Positions 1 through 8,065 of a stretch of DNA of 64,000 bases are shown here, piece by piece. Each line of letters begins with the position of its first letter. Within the stretch, counting starts at the first letter, position 1. Under the pieces are notes generated by a model. That model searched no databases. It saw only the letters and a program-made list of their open reading frames with translations, and was not told the DNA's origin. This DNA is from Paenibacillus xerothermodurans (GTDB lineage Bacteria; Bacillota; Bacilli; Paenibacillales; NBRC-103111). The position numbers and the translations under genes were made by a program. The stretch spans positions 62,001 through 126,000 of the forward strand of contig NZ_NHRJ02000004.1 in assembly GCF_002220865.2 (NCBI RefSeq). Direction: 5' to 3'.

Positions 1-2
1 AA

Positions 3-380
3 GCAGTCGTCCCTCACATGATACAGCAGGGCGGCGGAAAAATCGTATTGATTTCCAGTTCGTTGTCGCGCACACCGTCGCACGGATTCATAGCCCATGG
101 TACCGCAAAAGCAGCGGTCGTGGCATTTGCGAAATATTTAGCGCAAGAGCTGGGTCCACACAATATCACAACCAATGTGATTGCACCGGGATTGGTGCTC
201 ACAGATGCAACGAAAGATCAGCCTGCTCAAGTGCATGAAACTCTCAGAGGTTTAACACCTTTGCAGCGTTTGGCGCAGCCTGACGACATTGCGGGCGCGG
301 TACTAAGCTTGGTCGCTGACTGGAATACATATGTAACCGGCGCTTATATTCCGGTTAACGGCGGAATTGATATGAGTTGA
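3..380 (+). CDS. SDR-family oxidoreductase, C-terminal part (5' end outside window)
   Basis: The reading frame is already open at the window edge, so only the last ~125 residues are present. They carry the second half of a Rossmann-type short-chain dehydrogenase: a strand ending ISSS (the catalytic Ser region), a KAAV helix with the active-site Lys, the N-V-I-A-P-G strand after the active site, and a C-terminal PVNGG segment. The usual YxxxK motif reads HGTAK, so the catalytic Tyr position is His. The family reduces or oxidises small carbonyl/alcohol substrates with NAD(P)H; the substrate cannot be told. The gene ends at a bidirectional terminator shared with the convergent SGNH gene. Confidence 0.85.
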   Translation, partial: AVVPHMIQQGGGKIVLISSSLSRTPSHGFIAHGTAKAAVVAFAKYLAQELGPHNITTNVIAPGLVLTDATKDQPAQVHETLRGLTPLQRLAQPDDIAGAVLSLVADWNTYVTGAYIPVNGGIDMS

Positions 381-414
381 TGTATTGATCGATCCACTGT
401 GCGATCCACATAAG

Positions 415-466
415 AAAAACGCTTTAGCTGGGTGCATATTGATACCCATCTTAAAGCGTTTTTCCT
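415..466. terminator. bidirectional intrinsic terminator
   Basis: An AAAACGCTTTA arm pairs with TAAAGCGTTTT, with an inner GGGT/ACCC extension, and T-runs follow on both strands. It lies between the converging SDR and SGNH genes. Confidence 0.85.
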
Positions 467-484
467 TTTCCTCGTTAGACCACG

Positions 485-1138
485 CTACTGTAGTCTGACC
501 ATACCTGCGTATACGAGCGGAAATAAACCCGCTGCGATAACAGCGTGCCCTTTCTCATTTGGATGTACCGCAGTAATGCCACGGTAAACCTCCTCGACCG
601 TCCCGCTCCGATAGCCATCGATCAGGCGTGCCTCTTGACCGGCAAACCATTGATCAACAGGAGCAATGCGGCAGCCAACTCGTTCAGCCTGCTTTTGGAT
701 TTCTTGATTCAACATGCTCACGCCTTGAACTGCCAGCGGACTATTGGGATAAGGATTATACTGTGTGCAGCAAATAACGTCAAATGACCCGATCGTACGT
801 ATCATTTGCAGTATGGCTGCGAGTCGTCTACTGTACTGGTGCATGCGCGCTTCTACTGAGATTCCCACTCCTTGCAATGCATCCACCCCGGCATGGATCA
901 AATCTACGCCGCCTATCCACACGGAAACGGTGCTGGCGGCTCGCAGACGACCGGGATCCACGCTTAATGCTTCCGCTAGATCAGCGCTCGTCCAGCCCGG
1001 CCGGGCCAGTACGGTCCGTTTCGCTTTGACGCCTTTAGCAGCCAGCATCGACACCACACGGGAATGATACGCTCTGTCAGCCGCACTCGCGTTGAGACCG
1101 TACGTGATCGAATCCCCTAAAGCCGCATAACCCAACAT
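485..1138 (-). CDS. SGNH/GDSL-hydrolase-like protein with altered active-site blocks
   Basis: A 217-residue cytosolic-looking protein. Block I is clear (ALGDSITYG, Ser near residue 10), and block V has the HPNEKGH signature with the catalytic-type His. Block III reads IGGVD where IGGND is usual, so the oxyanion-hole Asn is Val. The residue three before the His is Thr (TAVHP) where Asp is usual. Members of this family are esterases, lipases or acyl hydrolases. With two of four signature positions changed the enzyme may be altered or inactive, or belong to a divergent subfamily. No signal peptide is seen. It is transcribed towards the SDR gene and ends at their shared terminator. Confidence 0.8.
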   Translation of the reverse strand: MLGYAALGDSITYGLNASAADRAYHSRVVSMLAAKGVKAKRTVLARPGWTSADLAEALSVDPGRLRAASTVSVWIGGVDLIHAGVDALQGVGISVEARMHQYSRRLAAILQMIRTIGSFDVICCTQYNPYPNSPLAVQGVSMLNQEIQKQAERVGCRIAPVDQWFAGQEARLIDGYRSGTVEEVYRGITAVHPNEKGHAVIAAGLFPLVYAGMVRLQ

Positions 1139-1337
1139 GCCTATTCCCCCTTCTTCTCATTCATTTATGTTACGCAGCGATGCGGCTGTTTGCATACGCA
1201 CTCGTCCCACAGTGAGAGTGGATATCCTGCCACACCTCGCCATTTGCGTCCCATCCGCCCGATCTGGTGGAACGAGCACGAAAGCCCTTGCATGTGGTGC
1301 CGGTCAACAATAAGATGCATGGAAAGGAAGTGAACGC

Positions 1338-1745
1338 GTGAAGGGTTATGATATGGAGGGCGGCTTCTGGAGACATCCCGCGTCCTATAGTGGTGCACAG
1401 CCGTATAGTGGTGCACGGCCCTACAGTGGTGCACAGTCCGATAATGGTGCACAGCCCTATAGTGGTGCACATCCCGCCGAGCAGGCCATTCCGGCCGCTC
1501 CCTCGGCAAACAACGAGCCTCTCGGTGAGCAAGCACAGCTGCAGCAGCTCATCGATCGTCTCGGAGGTGTGGATGCCATTGTTAAAGCGCTGAGCTCCCC
1601 GGAGATGAAACGTGTGATTAAGCAGCTGCAGCCGCTGCTGTTCACGGCGATGAGCTCCATCTTATCTGGGTCTGCCTCTGCTCCAATAGGCCACCGTGCA
1701 GCCAAGAAACACAAACGCCGTCCGCGTGCAAGAAAAACCGTCTGA
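1338..1745 (+). CDS. hypothetical protein with tandem hexapeptide repeats and basic tail
   Basis: I do not recognise this protein. The GTG start at 1338 follows an AAGGAAG ribosome site. The 135 residues divide into a short start, five tandem YSGAQP-like hexapeptides (residues ~17-46), a helical Gln/Leu-rich middle (LIDRLGGVDAIVKAL, KRVIKQLQPLLF) and a strongly basic end (KKHKRRPRARK). The layout, a repetitive hydrophilic arm plus amphipathic helix and basic tail, recalls small spore-associated proteins such as YqfQ/VrrA, but this is only a resemblance. No signal peptide or full membrane span is seen. It is divergent from the SGNH gene. Confidence 0.6.
   Translation: MKGYDMEGGFWRHPASYSGAQPYSGARPYSGAQSDNGAQPYSGAHPAEQAIPAAPSANNEPLGEQAQLQQLIDRLGGVDAIVKALSSPEMKRVIKQLQPLLFTAMSSILSGSASAPIGHRAAKKHKRRPRARKTV
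1386..1475 (+). repeat. five 18-bp tandem repeats inside a gene
   Basis: Five in-frame copies of TATAGTGGTGCACAGCCS (with variants) encode YSGAQP, YSGARP, YSGAQS, DNGAQP and YSGAHP. A multiple of three keeps the frame open if copy number changes. Confidence 0.9.
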
Positions 1746-1818
1746 TGTATCGCTGAGCTCCCGGCACACAAGCGCTCTTAGACACTCACGCGCGAAGCGA
1801 TGGCAGGTGAATGCCATG

Positions 1819-1856
1819 CAAAATAGGCCCTCCCGCAACTCAAGCGGAAGGGCCTA
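1819..1856 (-). terminator. terminator of the GerM-lipoprotein/amidase operon
   Basis: TAGGCCCTCCCGC pairs with GCGGAAGGGCCTA (one mismatch). On the minus strand it is followed by ATTTTGC. A second small hairpin (CCCAC/GTGGG) lies at 1857-1874. Confidence 0.7.
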
Positions 1857-1941
1857 ACCCACGTAAATGTGGGCTAAAGATGCGATTTTAATGGTTCACT
1901 GTGTTAATTATTTGTGCGTTCAGCAGACGGTATTGCGAGTA

Positions 1942-2523
1942 TTAGCTCGGCCGGTTCATGGGATGAGGCAAATCCATATGCCCCATCAGCGAATCTGCGG
2001 GTTTACCGTCCACCAGGATGTCGATTTGCTCGACCTCCGAGAACTGAAACAGCGTTTTTTGGATAGCCTCCAACAGCATGGCCTCACCCGCAGCTCCAAG
2101 ACGGCCTTCGCCGGACACGGTAATGTCCAACGTCAGCTTTTTGTCCTTCAGCGCTGCGGATTTAAAGCCCAGGGAGTCGGCCAATGGAACCAGCCCACTG
2201 TTGGCTGGAGCCTTTTTCAAGGTCCATAGTGCAGCAGTATACTTGTCTTTTTCTTCCTTGAAGTTGATGGTGACCTCTTTCTCCACCAGCTGAGAAGCCT
2301 GTTCATCGCCGTAGTACGCTTTGATTTTGCTCTGGATTGGTTCGTTCTCGTTAGACGTTGGAGCCTTCTCCTGTGGAGGCGGAGTCGTCTGGCTGTTGTT
2401 AACCGGAGGTTCGGAGCCTTGAGACACCGTTCCGCTGCTTGTCGGCTTTTGACCACAACCGGACAATGCCAATGCTGCGATTACTCCAGTGATCAATATA
2501 GCGCGAACCGTATTTTTTTGCAT
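1942..2523 (-). CDS. GerM-domain lipoprotein
   Basis: About 193 residues. The N-terminus is a lipoprotein signal peptide ending in the lipobox LSGC (Cys23), followed by a Ser/Pro/Gln-rich linker and a C-terminal GerM-type domain (about residues 75-185). The first possible codon, GTG at 2535, lies inside the ribosome site AAAGGTGGTG, so ATG at 2523 is preferred. GerM domains are known from sporulation and germination proteins acting at the cell wall. The gene lies 23 bp downstream of a cell-wall amidase gene on the same strand, so the two probably form an operon and act outside the membrane on peptidoglycan. Confidence 0.8.
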   Translation of the reverse strand: MQKNTVRAILITGVIAALALSGCGQKPTSSGTVSQGSEPPVNNSQTTPPPQEKAPTSNENEPIQSKIKAYYGDEQASQLVEKEVTINFKEEKDKYTAALWTLKKAPANSGLVPLADSLGFKSAALKDKKLTLDITVSGEGRLGAAGEAMLLEAIQKTLFQFSEVEQIDILVDGKPADSLMGHMDLPHPMNRPS

Positions 2524-2546
2524 CGAATCCACCACCTTTTTCTACC

Positions 2547-3989
2547 TTACTGAATGTTAAGCTGCTCTTTGATTCCGGCTACGATCGCAGCCGCCACCTT
2601 GTTTTGGAATGATTCGTCATACATCAACGAAGCGTCGCGCCAATTGGACAAATACCCCACCTCCAGCAGTACGGCCGGCATGTTAGTCACTTTCACTACC
2701 CGGAAAGGCTGCTGTCGAACGCCACGGTCCGGCAAGCCTGTGACTGCCGCCATGTGCTTATGCATCACTTTAGCAAACGCCGCGCTGTCATATTTGTAGT
2801 AGTACGTTTCCGTGCCTGTCGATGTGGAACGATAACTATTCCCGTGAATGGAGACGAACAGACTCGCATTATGGTCATTAGCAAACTTCACACGGTCATC
2901 CAGCGTGACAAACGTGTCGTCGCTCCTGGTCAATAGAGGTTGGATTTGCGCCTCCTGTGAAAGCAGGTTAAACACTTTTAGCCCCATAGCCAGATTGAAT
3001 TGCTTTTCCGTGTGACCTGTGACCGATTTCGCGCCGGGATCGTGGGCTCCATGCCCCGGATCAATCACAACCTTATGCTTAGCACCCTTCTTAAATACGC
3101 CAGCTAGAGCAGAGGTGTTCCAACCTGATTCCCAGGTGAGCTCTGCAGACTCTTTCATGTCGAGCACAATGCGCACCGTGTGTGGATTGATATTAAACAG
3201 CGAGTAGCGCACATGACCGACATAGACATTATTGGATACCGTGTCGCCGCTTTTGGTCGCCGCATCTTTGTACAGTGACGGGTCTAACACGACATTGGGA
3301 ATGTCGATGACGATCCGGTGAGGACCGGTCATCGTAAACACTTTAGGTTTCAATTCTCCCGAATCAGCTTTAATTAACAATTGGGAAGCATTCATATCAA
3401 TCGTTTTAATTACGGGCAAAGGTTTTCCATTGCCGTCCGCGACGGGACTGTCAGTGGAAGGCTTGTCCGGCGGCTGTACACCCGCTCCCGCTGGAGTTGG
3501 CAAAGCTCCTGAACCTGAGCCGGGGGCTGGCTGCGGTGCAGCCGCTGCTTTTTCTTTCAAATACACCGCCCGCTGCACTTCGTGCCAGTCCACTTCGATG
3601 CCCATATTTTCGGCGACAAAGCGCACGGGCAGCAAAGTGTTGCCGGCGATCAGCAGGGGTGGGGCGGCCAACGTTTTGCTCGTTCCGTTCACGGTTGCCG
3701 TGGGCTGGCCTATCACCATCTGTATGTTGGTCGAATTTTTGGTGATCGTTACCTTTTGAGCGGCTTGATCCCACTCTACCTTGGAACCCATCTCTTCAGC
3801 AATAATCCGCACGGGAACCATCGCCACATCCTTGATGATACGGGGTTCGACTTCCGGCTTTAATTGTTTTCCGTTAAAAAACAAAGGTATTCCGTCAGCG
3901 GAACCTTGAGGAGCGGCAGACGCCAAGGCTGGCAGCATAATGGCCATAAGCAGTAGTAGTATGAATGTAGAAACAAACCTTAACTTCAT
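2547..3989 (-). CDS. N-acetylmuramoyl-L-alanine amidase with copper-amine-oxidase-N and AMIN domains
   Basis: A 480-residue exported protein that cleaves the amide between MurNAc and the stem peptide. In order: signal peptide (1-25), stalk-type Cu-amine-oxidase N-terminal domain (about 33-145, with two MVPVR/LLPVRF-like motifs), Pro-rich linker (150-190), AMIN domain (about 192-285) and an Amidase_3 catalytic domain (305-478). The zinc and catalytic residues can be seen: His313 in DPGHG, Glu328, His382 in SIHGN and Glu443 in LLEVGY. The ATG at 3989 follows GAGGTGAAGG. This domain mix is common in Paenibacillus. It heads the operon with the GerM lipoprotein. Confidence 0.93.
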   Translation of the reverse strand: MKLRFVSTFILLLLMAIMLPALASAAPQGSADGIPLFFNGKQLKPEVEPRIIKDVAMVPVRIIAEEMGSKVEWDQAAQKVTITKNSTNIQMVIGQPTATVNGTSKTLAAPPLLIAGNTLLPVRFVAENMGIEVDWHEVQRAVYLKEKAAAAPQPAPGSGSGALPTPAGAGVQPPDKPSTDSPVADGNGKPLPVIKTIDMNASQLLIKADSGELKPKVFTMTGPHRIVIDIPNVVLDPSLYKDAATKSGDTVSNNVYVGHVRYSLFNINPHTVRIVLDMKESAELTWESGWNTSALAGVFKKGAKHKVVIDPGHGAHDPGAKSVTGHTEKQFNLAMGLKVFNLLSQEAQIQPLLTRSDDTFVTLDDRVKFANDHNASLFVSIHGNSYRSTSTGTETYYYKYDSAAFAKVMHKHMAAVTGLPDRGVRQQPFRVVKVTNMPAVLLEVGYLSNWRDASLMYDESFQNKVAAAIVAGIKEQLNIQ

Positions 3990-4435
3990 CCTTCACCTCT
4001 AAAATAGTAAGTAATTATGGTGTGACACAACTATAGAAGCATTCAACAATGGACAATTTGAGCATTTTTAGCTGCTTAATGAAAAAAAATCTGTTGTCGA
4101 CGGCATTCCCCCTTTTCGACAGACGCATACAAAAATATTAGACGCGCCTATCCCTCAAAATGTTGCATTTTCCCAAGGTATTTTTTGCACCGGGTTGAAT
4201 GCCGCCGAGACCATCACCGTTGGCGTTAGGAGTACAAACAAAAAAACCCCACTCTATCCTCGTGGGATAGAATAGGGGTCAATCAGGCGCCAAGGATGGA
4301 TTAAATCACCTCCCCGGCGGGAACAACAGCAAGCTGCTGACAGCAGTTTGACCGTTACCAATATAAGGCACTCATTGGTTCTAATCATATGAAGCAGGCA
4401 ACGTCCATTTTCAGCCTATGCACGTATGCCTGCCA
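3990..4435. other. intergenic region between amidase promoter side and queC
   Basis: No gene of useful length is seen on either strand. It holds the upstream region of the amidase gene and, at 4240-4279, a terminator oriented for queC. The segment 4280-4400 contains a minus-strand GGAGGTGATTT that looks like a ribosome site but is not followed by an open frame. Confidence 0.6.
4240..4279 (-). terminator. terminator downstream of queC
   Basis: On the minus strand ACCCC/CTATCC arms pair with GGATAG/GGGGT, followed by seven T. It lies about 160 bp after the queC stop. Confidence 0.8.
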
Positions 4436-5167
4436 TTAATGTCTCGCACGATATGCGATCGGATCGGCGGACCCGGCTTCAGCGAAGCCTTTCAACCGCA
4501 GTCTGCAGCTATCGCATACGCCGCAGGCCTCTGCTTGGCCGTTGTAGCATGACGTGGTCAAATGGTAAGGCACTTGCAGCATGTTCCCCTGCCGAATGAT
4601 CTCCGCCTTCGTCCATTCGGTGAGCGGCGTCTCAATCCGGATCGGGCCGCCTTCCACGCCGACACGCGTAGCCACCGCCATCACTTCTTCCACCTTGCGG
4701 ATGAATTCCGGCCGGCAATCCGGATAACCGCTGTAATCCAGAGCGTTCACGCCGATGAAGATCGCTTCCGCCCCAATAGCTTCTGCATACGAGGTGGCGA
4801 TTGAAAGGAACAACAAGTTCCTCCCCGGTACGTAAGTCACTGGAATGTCGGACTCGGGCTGTGCGGTATGTTCAGCAGCTTTAGTTGTATCCGGCACCGC
4901 GATGCTATCATCTGTTAACGCACTGCCTCCGAATTCCTTGAGAAATCCGAGCTGAATCACTTTATGCCGGCCTTGCGCTCCATAGTGCTCCGCAACCGCC
5001 CGGGCATTGTCCAGCTCAATTCTATGCCGCTGCCCGTAATCGAACGTGATGGGATACAGCTTGTATCCTTTGGCTTGAGCGATTCCCATGCAGGTCGTGC
5101 TATCCAGGCCTCCGCTCAAAATAATGACGGCTTTCCGGCCGCCTTGATTATGATTGCTCATGCTCAT
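4436..5167 (-). CDS. queC: 7-cyano-7-deazaguanine synthase
   Basis: QueC converts 7-carboxy-7-deazaguanine plus ammonia and ATP to preQ0 in the queuosine pathway. The 243-residue protein has the N-type ATP pyrophosphatase loop SGGLDSTTC near residue 19, the DYGQRH motif, and a C-terminal zinc site with closely spaced cysteines (SCYNGQ, ACGVCDSC). The ATG at 5167 is nine bases after AAGGTG. It is the last gene of queD-queE-queC, 50 bp or less after queE. Confidence 0.95.
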   Translation of the reverse strand: MSMSNHNQGGRKAVIILSGGLDSTTCMGIAQAKGYKLYPITFDYGQRHRIELDNARAVAEHYGAQGRHKVIQLGFLKEFGGSALTDDSIAVPDTTKAAEHTAQPESDIPVTYVPGRNLLFLSIATSYAEAIGAEAIFIGVNALDYSGYPDCRPEFIRKVEEVMAVATRVGVEGGPIRIETPLTEWTKAEIIRQGNMLQVPYHLTTSCYNGQAEACGVCDSCRLRLKGFAEAGSADPIAYRARH

Positions 5168-5217
5168 ACTTATTCACACCTTTGTATTATTGCCGCGGAA
5201 ATAGTGTGCACGCTCCA

Positions 5218-5916
5218 CTACACGCCCCTTGCCGCAGGATCCCATATAATTTTATGAAGCTGCATGTTGAGCTTCACACGTGAAAGGCCATGCTCCAACA
5301 TAAGCTGCACCAGTTTGTGTGGCGGCATTGTCTCCCATACCGGACTAAACAGCGGAAGCGCCATGGTAGGATACTGTTCCAGCACACGGACGGCTTCGGC
5401 GAAGTCCTGTTCGCTGCCTATGACGAACTTCAGCTCATCCTGCTCGCGAAGCTTCATCAAATTGCCTAACACCATCTTATCGGTCTCTCCGGAGTCTGGG
5501 AGCTTGTAATCTACTATGTAGCGTACCTTCGGAGAAGAAATCCGGTCCATGAACATCGAGATGTCGATTGCGCCGTTCGTTTCGATATGAATGTCCGTCA
5601 AGCTGTCAATATCTATGAGCGCCTCTATCAGCGCAGCCGACTTCTCGCCATACAGCAGCGGCTCACCCCCGGTCAGACACAGGTGGGTTGAGCGGTACTT
5701 ACGCACCTCCTGTACGATTTGCGAGATGGTCATCACCCGGTCGGCTTCCTCAGGCGGATAGCTGTATTTGGTGTCGCACCAGGTGCAGCGCAGGTTGCAG
5801 CCGAACAATCTCACGAATATGGTCGGAAACCCGGCACGTGTCCCTTCGCCTTCCACGGTCTCGAAGATTTCCACCATCGGCAATTTTATGTTGTACCAGT
5901 CCGGATTAGCGCTCAC
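5218..5916 (-). CDS. queE: 7-carboxy-7-deazaguanine synthase (radical SAM)
   Basis: QueE is the radical-SAM enzyme that contracts carboxytetrahydropterin to 7-carboxy-7-deazaguanine. The FGCNLRCTWC stretch gives the CX3CX2C iron-sulfur motif, and the TGGEP motif follows. An ATG at 5925 touches a GGGAG site and is too close; the GTG at 5916 is nine bases from it and fits better. The difference is three residues. The start overlaps the end of queD by about 11 bp, indicating coupled translation. Confidence 0.94.
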   Translation of the reverse strand: MSANPDWYNIKLPMVEIFETVEGEGTRAGFPTIFVRLFGCNLRCTWCDTKYSYPPEEADRVMTISQIVQEVRKYRSTHLCLTGGEPLLYGEKSAALIEALIDIDSLTDIHIETNGAIDISMFMDRISSPKVRYIVDYKLPDSGETDKMVLGNLMKLREQDELKFVIGSEQDFAEAVRVLEQYPTMALPLFSPVWETMPPHKLVQLMLEHGLSRVKLNMQLHKIIWDPAARGV

Positions 5917-6388
5917 CTGCCGCATCTCCCATCATCGCCGCGGTAACCGCCGCATAGCTTGTCGGCGTTTCCCATAGCCTTACTTCCTCCACCCGCACTT
6001 GCGGGTAAAGCCCTTCCTCCCGAACCGCCGTATTCAGCTGTTCATACATCCAAACCACCATGTTCTCAGCGGTAGTGTTCATGAGAGGCAGCACTTCATT
6101 GAGATAACGATGATCCAGCGGATCAATCACCCGCTCCTTGGCGATTCTCTTAATATCCGCAAAATCTATTGTAATACCCCTCTCATCCACTTTACCGCGC
6201 ATAATAACCTGCAGCTTGTAAGTGTGGCCGTGCAAGCTCTTGCACTTTCCTTCATAGCAGTGCAGATGATGTGCGCTGTCGAACGTAAACTCCTTTGAAA
6301 CCAATACTTCTTTATCATGATATTTGAGCTGGCTTTTGTCGATGTCCACGCCCAACTGTTGAACTTTCATCGGAATGTGGTATTCCAC
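5906..6388 (-). CDS. queD: 6-carboxytetrahydropterin synthase
   Basis: QueD converts dihydroneopterin triphosphate to 6-carboxy-tetrahydropterin, the first committed step to preQ0. It shows the zinc ligands (SAHHL, HGHTY), the catalytic Cys in CKSLHGH, and the DFADIK and LDHRYLN motifs of the family. The frame is open from a TTG at 6418, but AAGAAGGTG followed by six bases puts the start at GTG 6388; an ATG at 6370 is a further option. It is the first gene of the queDEC operon and has its own promoter just upstream. No preQ1 riboswitch is recognisable in the short leader. Confidence 0.93.
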   Translation of the reverse strand: MEYHIPMKVQQLGVDIDKSQLKYHDKEVLVSKEFTFDSAHHLHCYEGKCKSLHGHTYKLQVIMRGKVDERGITIDFADIKRIAKERVIDPLDHRYLNEVLPLMNTTAENMVVWMYEQLNTAVREEGLYPQVRVEEVRLWETPTSYAAVTAAMMGDAAGER

Positions 6389-6423
6389 TGTATTCACCTT
6401 CTTCCCCAAAAAAAACAAACCTA

Positions 6424-6453
6424 ATTATAGCACGTGCGTGAGACATCCCACAA
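6424..6453 (-). promoter_or_regulatory. probable sigma-A promoter of queDEC
   Basis: TTGTGG, 18-bp spacer, TATAAT on the minus strand, about 35 bp before the queD start. The implied leader is too short for a preQ1 aptamer plus expression platform. Confidence 0.6.
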
Positions 6454-6671
6454 CAACTTAAGACTGGAAGTAGAAAAGAGTCGGGACGCATGCGTCCACC
6501 GCCATATATAAATACAAAAAAACTCCGGCACGCGTCCGGCATCATATTCGCCCCCTCCGCCCCGGCCCCGCCGCTCTCGTGATGAAGCCTTAGCGGGGTG
6601 ACTGGACGCGCGAACAACGAACATACCGGACGCACCGGAGTGCATCACTGTGGCGATGTGTTACGATTTAA

Positions 6672-7760
6672 TTAATGCACCTGCTCCGACTCGAATAACA
6701 GCTCCTCGAAAGGCTCGTTTTGATAAAGCATCGTCACATTGAACGACTCGAAATCTTTTTCCTTATCCAGCTCCTGCATCAACAGCTGCGAGATGAACTC
6801 GCGGTCATCGGAGTCGCCCGGCTCGCGGAAATCAATGAACCCGGTCAGCGCACGTTGGCTGATATCAACGGTCGCGGTCCCGATCGGCAGCGGGCCATAA
6901 GATGCTTGATAGATTTCATAAGTTAAGGCATCGCCATCGTCACGGACCAGCACTACGGAATAATCGTCTTCCGACCGCGCTCCCCCTTCGGCCAGAAGTA
7001 TGTCCTCCTGCGCATCGTCCAAATAATCCTCATGCGCGAGCTGAAAGGTTTCGATCAACTGATCATCCCACTGCATGTTGATGGAAATGGTATCCACTGC
7101 GTCCTCATCGAAATCGTGCACCAAAAGATCCGCAACCGCCTCAAGCTCCTCGTCTCCAGGTTCAAATCTCCAATTTACGGTGCCGGTGACGTCGCGGTCC
7201 GTAAGGTGAAACTCGGCTTCGGCAACCAGTTCTTGCTCTTCATCATGAATGTGGTAGACGGCGGTGTCGGCTGTTTCCTCAATTAGCACCAATTCAAAAT
7301 AGCCGTAATCCACATCCTCATCTGCCGCCATATCCGCCTTGAAGGCCTCGGAATAATCATCGACAACATATTCATTCTCATCCAAGTTCCGCCGCACTCT
7401 GAACCGGTCATTGTCGGCCCACTGCATCTCATCGTCTTGTTCCACATCTTCCAGCGCGGACATCTCTTCGTCTACATCTGTAGAAATGATCTGATCGAAG
7501 TCGCTGTATGTCAGCAGAACATCGCAGGACTCTATAGCTAATGCGTCAATGTGCGTTTGCAGGTAATGCTGTAGGAAAGAGGCCACACGCTCTTTGCCGT
7601 GCGGGGGAAGACTCTCTTCTTCCAATTGGATGGCCCCGGAGATCCGGTCGCCCTCACGGTACACCAACGTCATAGTGCCAACAAACTGATTATTCCACAA
7701 AATGTCGCTGACTTCTCCGCCTGCTGTCTTTAAATCATGTCTGAGCATCACATCGGTCAT
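6672..7760 (-). CDS. acidic protein of three tandem ~90-residue repeats, unknown function
   Basis: I do not recognise this family. The longest frame begins further upstream, but ATG at 7760 after GGAGGCGAGACA is the credible start and gives 362 residues. The protein is very rich in Asp and Glu and has no signal peptide or membrane span. Three segments, about residues 4-92, 154-243 and 267-358, look like copies of one domain: each opens with a strand (VMLRHDL, FELVLIEE, YSVVLVRD), then a T-G-x-I/V-x-(F/L) strand, then PGD or PHG, a helix with LL/FL, and an ending with F/I-x-x-x-x-MxY/W. An acidic linker (95-150) separates the first two. It may bind a basic protein or a metal. Confidence 0.75.
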   Translation of the reverse strand: MTDVMLRHDLKTAGGEVSDILWNNQFVGTMTLVYREGDRISGAIQLEEESLPPHGKERVASFLQHYLQTHIDALAIESCDVLLTYSDFDQIISTDVDEEMSALEDVEQDDEMQWADNDRFRVRRNLDENEYVVDDYSEAFKADMAADEDVDYGYFELVLIEETADTAVYHIHDEEQELVAEAEFHLTDRDVTGTVNWRFEPGDEELEAVADLLVHDFDEDAVDTISINMQWDDQLIETFQLAHEDYLDDAQEDILLAEGGARSEDDYSVVLVRDDGDALTYEIYQASYGPLPIGTATVDISQRALTGFIDFREPGDSDDREFISQLLMQELDKEKDFESFNVTMLYQNEPFEELLFESEQVH

Positions 7761-8065
7761 TGTCTCTCGCCTCCAATGGAATGTAGATCGCATTGCCTGA
7801 ACTGACGCATTACTATCGTGTCCTAAAAGGCCCAAAATATAAGCCCGGCGGCAGGAGTCCAATCCCAGACTCAGCGGCACCAATAGTATACGTGAACCGA
7901 TGAGCAGAAGCTGCAACACAACAACTGCCCCAGATGCGCGACACTTCATATAACGGCAACACGATTAACAGTAGCAAAAACATATCAACAAAAAAAAGAC
8001 CGGTTGCATACAATCGGTCTTTCGCTATTTCCTAGCCATTATCCGCACAGCGTGGATGTGTATGT
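7761..8065. other. intergenic region
   Basis: It holds the upstream region of the three-repeat protein gene and the terminator of the HAD phosphatase operon at 7990-8022. A long open frame continues into it from the acidic-protein gene but lacks a ribosome site. Confidence 0.5.
7990..8022 (-). terminator. terminator after the Cof-type phosphatase gene
   Basis: AAAGACCG pairs with CGGTCTTT; on the minus strand seven T follow. Confidence 0.85.

Noticed and set aside
1165-1536. Minus-strand repeat proteins of 120-123 codons
   Set aside because: Antisense products of the 18-bp repeat tract; no ribosome site.
4190-4435. Type I toxin-antitoxin locus (holin-like toxin)
   Set aside because: The terminator and following sequence recall such loci, but no hydrophobic small frame with a ribosome site is present.
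6389-6660. preQ1 riboswitch before queD
   Set aside because: The promoter leaves a leader of about 35 nt and the conserved aptamer end is absent.
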